Origin: Lentisphaerota bacterium
Lineage (GTDB): Bacteria > Verrucomicrobiota > Lentisphaeria > Victivallales > Victivallaceae
DNA length: 64,000 bases
Reading direction: 5' to 3'
NCBI GenBank assembly: GCA_015061775.1
Contig: SUVY01000005.1
Location: forward strand, 1 to 64,000
Positions 62,754-64,000 of the stretch are shown piece by piece. Positions within the stretch are counted from its first letter, which is position 1, and every line of letters starts with the position of its first letter. Both the position numbers and the translations under genes were made by a program. Below the pieces are notes generated by a model that worked only from the letters and a program-made list of their open reading frames with translations, was not told the DNA's origin and did no database searches.

Positions 62754-64000
62754 ATGAGTATAGAATTCATCCTCGACGGCCGCACTGTTGCGGCTGAACC
62801 CGGTCAGACCATCATGGATGTCGCCCGGGCAAACAATATAAACATTCCGGGACTTTGCGGAGAGAAACGCATAAGCAAAACCACCAGCTGCTTCGTCTGC
62901 GTGGTCAAAGACCTGAAAACCGGCCGTTTTCTTCCCTCATGCTCAGCCCGTCCCGCTCCCGGTCAGGAGATCGATGCCTCGAGCGAAGAGGTCATCGAGA
63001 TGCGCCGCACCGCTCTCAATCTGCTTTTGAGTGAGCACAACGGTGACTGCGAAGCTCCCTGCACCGTCGCCTGCCCTGCACACGCTCCTGTCGAAGAGTA
63101 CGTCAGAGCCGGACGCAACGGAGATTTCCTTGAAGCCCTCAAAATCATCAAGAAGCGTATTCCCCTGCCCATGACCATCGGCAGAGTCTGTCCGCGCTTC
63201 TGCGAAAAACAGTGCCGCCGCAACATCGGAGGAAAACCCGTCGCCATCAACGAGTTCAAGCGTCTTGCCGCTGACCTCTACTATGATACTTACGTCGAGG
63301 AAACCGCTCCCGCCACCGGCAAAAAAGTCGCCGTCGTCGGAGCCGGACCCGCCGGAATTTCCGCCGCATACTACCTCACGCTTGAGGGTGTCGCCGTGAC
63401 CGTTTTTGAGGCAATGCCCCAGGCTGGCGGAATGACCAGATACGGTATTCCGGAGTACCGCCTTCCCAAAAAAGGAATTCTCGACCGTGAGCTCGCTCAC
63501 TTTGAAAAACTCGGTGTCAAATTTGAGTTCAACAAAAAACTCGGCGAAAACCTCGATCTCGCCCAGCTTCAGAACGATTTTGACGCGGTCATCATCGCTA
63601 TCGGATGCTGGCAGAGCTCCGGAATCCGCTGCGAAGGTGAAGAACTCGCCGTTTCCGGTATCGATTTCCTGAGAAACGTTGCACTCAACGACAATGTTGC
63701 TCCCAACCCGGGCAAAGTCATCGTCGTCGGCGGAGGAAATACTGCTATGGACTGTCTGCGCACTTCCGTGCGTCTGGGCAGCAGCGATGTCAACTGCTTC
63801 TACCGCCGTACCGAAAAAGAGATGCCCGCTGAAAAAATCGAGATCGAAGAGGCTAAAGAGGAGGGAGTCAACTTCCACTATCTCGCCGCTCCGGTCAAAA
63901 TCGAAAAGCGCGGCGGCAAACTTGTCATGACCTTCCGCAAAATGGAGCTCGGAGAACCCGATGCTTCCGGACGCCGTAAACCGGTCGAAGTTCCCGGAAG
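62754..64000 (+). CDS. [2Fe-2S]-GltD-like flavin oxidoreductase, incomplete at window end
   Basis: At least 415 residues; the gene continues beyond the window. The start ATG at 62754 is 12 bp behind the NuoF-like stop, after AAGGTGATATT. Residues 1-80 are a [2Fe-2S] ferredoxin domain (CGEKRISKTTSCFVCVV, SCSARP). Next is the DPYD/GltB-type Fe-S segment (CEAPCTVACPAHAPV near 105, CPRFCEKQC near 150), then a first dinucleotide fold (VAVVGAGPAGISAAYYL near 197) and a second (VIVVGGGNTAMDCLR near 320). This is the glutamate-synthase beta/NfnB-like flavoprotein. Together with the two preceding genes it suggests a flavin-based bifurcating NAD(P)-ferredoxin enzyme or part of a hydrogenase/formate dehydrogenase. 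Confidence 0.88.
   Translation, partial: MSIEFILDGRTVAAEPGQTIMDVARANNINIPGLCGEKRISKTTSCFVCVVKDLKTGRFLPSCSARPAPGQEIDASSEEVIEMRRTALNLLLSEHNGDCEAPCTVACPAHAPVEEYVRAGRNGDFLEALKIIKKRIPLPMTIGRVCPRFCEKQCRRNIGGKPVAINEFKRLAADLYYDTYVEETAPATGKKVAVVGAGPAGISAAYYLTLEGVAVTVFEAMPQAGGMTRYGIPEYRLPKKGILDRELAHFEKLGVKFEFNKKLGENLDLAQLQNDFDAVIIAIGCWQSSGIRCEGEELAVSGIDFLRNVALNDNVAPNPGKVIVVGGGNTAMDCLRTSVRLGSSDVNCFYRRTEKEMPAEKIEIEEAKEEGVNFHYLAAPVKIEKRGGKLVMTFRKMELGEPDASGRRKPVEVPG

Overview
The window is ordinary bacterial chromosome: densely coding, moderate GC, short intergenic gaps, many 1-14 bp gene overlaps and clear intrinsic terminators. The gene content suggests an anaerobic, carbohydrate-degrading, Gram-negative bacterium of the PVC group, most plausibly a gut-type Lentisphaerota (Victivallis-like). 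This is an inference from several things together: a sugar-hydrolase repertoire (GH36, GH1, GH78, tagaturonate epimerase), an Rnf complex, an HndA/HndC/GltD-like flavin-based redox complex, a giant AIDA-repeat/FG-GAP protein, a GntR regulator fused to a sugar-binding-protein domain, and repeated hairpin elements in the gaps. No tRNA, rRNA, CRISPR array, IS transposase or phage gene was seen.

Layout. 1-7250: alpha-galactosidase, a giant repeat protein, an AAC(3)-fold acetyltransferase and an HD hydrolase. 7251-9482: repeat B, then rpsA with its own promoter and a hairpin-bearing leader. 9527-16251: a ClC channel, then a four-gene operon SDR / FAD flavoprotein / old-yellow-enzyme / ThuA that looks like an undescribed redox catabolic route. 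16261-22363: RecD2, a gap holding repeats A and B and a candidate small structured RNA, then two tandem SPFH proteins with triplicated N-terminal modules. 22386-25821: galE, DnaQ-like exonuclease, GH1 beta-glucosidase, rpsT. 26205-33820: a frameshift-suspect orphan membrane protein, then a lipoprotein / TadE / TadG / TadE-like pseudopilin block running directly into cinA and recN. 34093-39657: rpmE, prfA, a GntR-SBP fusion regulator with a palindromic operator, its unknown TIM-barrel-like partner gene and a small membrane protein.

39689-55275 is read almost wholly leftward. From right to left: 5-formyl-THF cyclo-ligase, rny, alr, an aldehyde dehydrogenase, uxaE, yajC, secDF, ybaB, recR and rnfABCDGE. 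55276-55828 is a long structured divergent gap that may encode an RNA. 55829-57743: nadC, ruvA and a low-molecular-weight phosphatase. 57781-59496: a GH78-like enzyme (leftward). 59690-64000: a MarC protein, then a NuoE / NuoF / [2Fe-2S]-GltD operon that runs off the window.

How the parts fit. Sugars released by GH36, GH1 and GH78 and processed by GalE and UxaE feed fermentation. The NuoEF-GltD complex and Rnf would connect NAD(P)H and ferredoxin pools to an ion gradient. Several independent promoters share a TTGAMA / 16-17 bp / TATATT shape, so the housekeeping signal is readable by eye. Two interspersed repeat families occupy most of the larger gaps; one copy, with inverted ends, sits inside the 5' leader of the GntR-SBP regulator.
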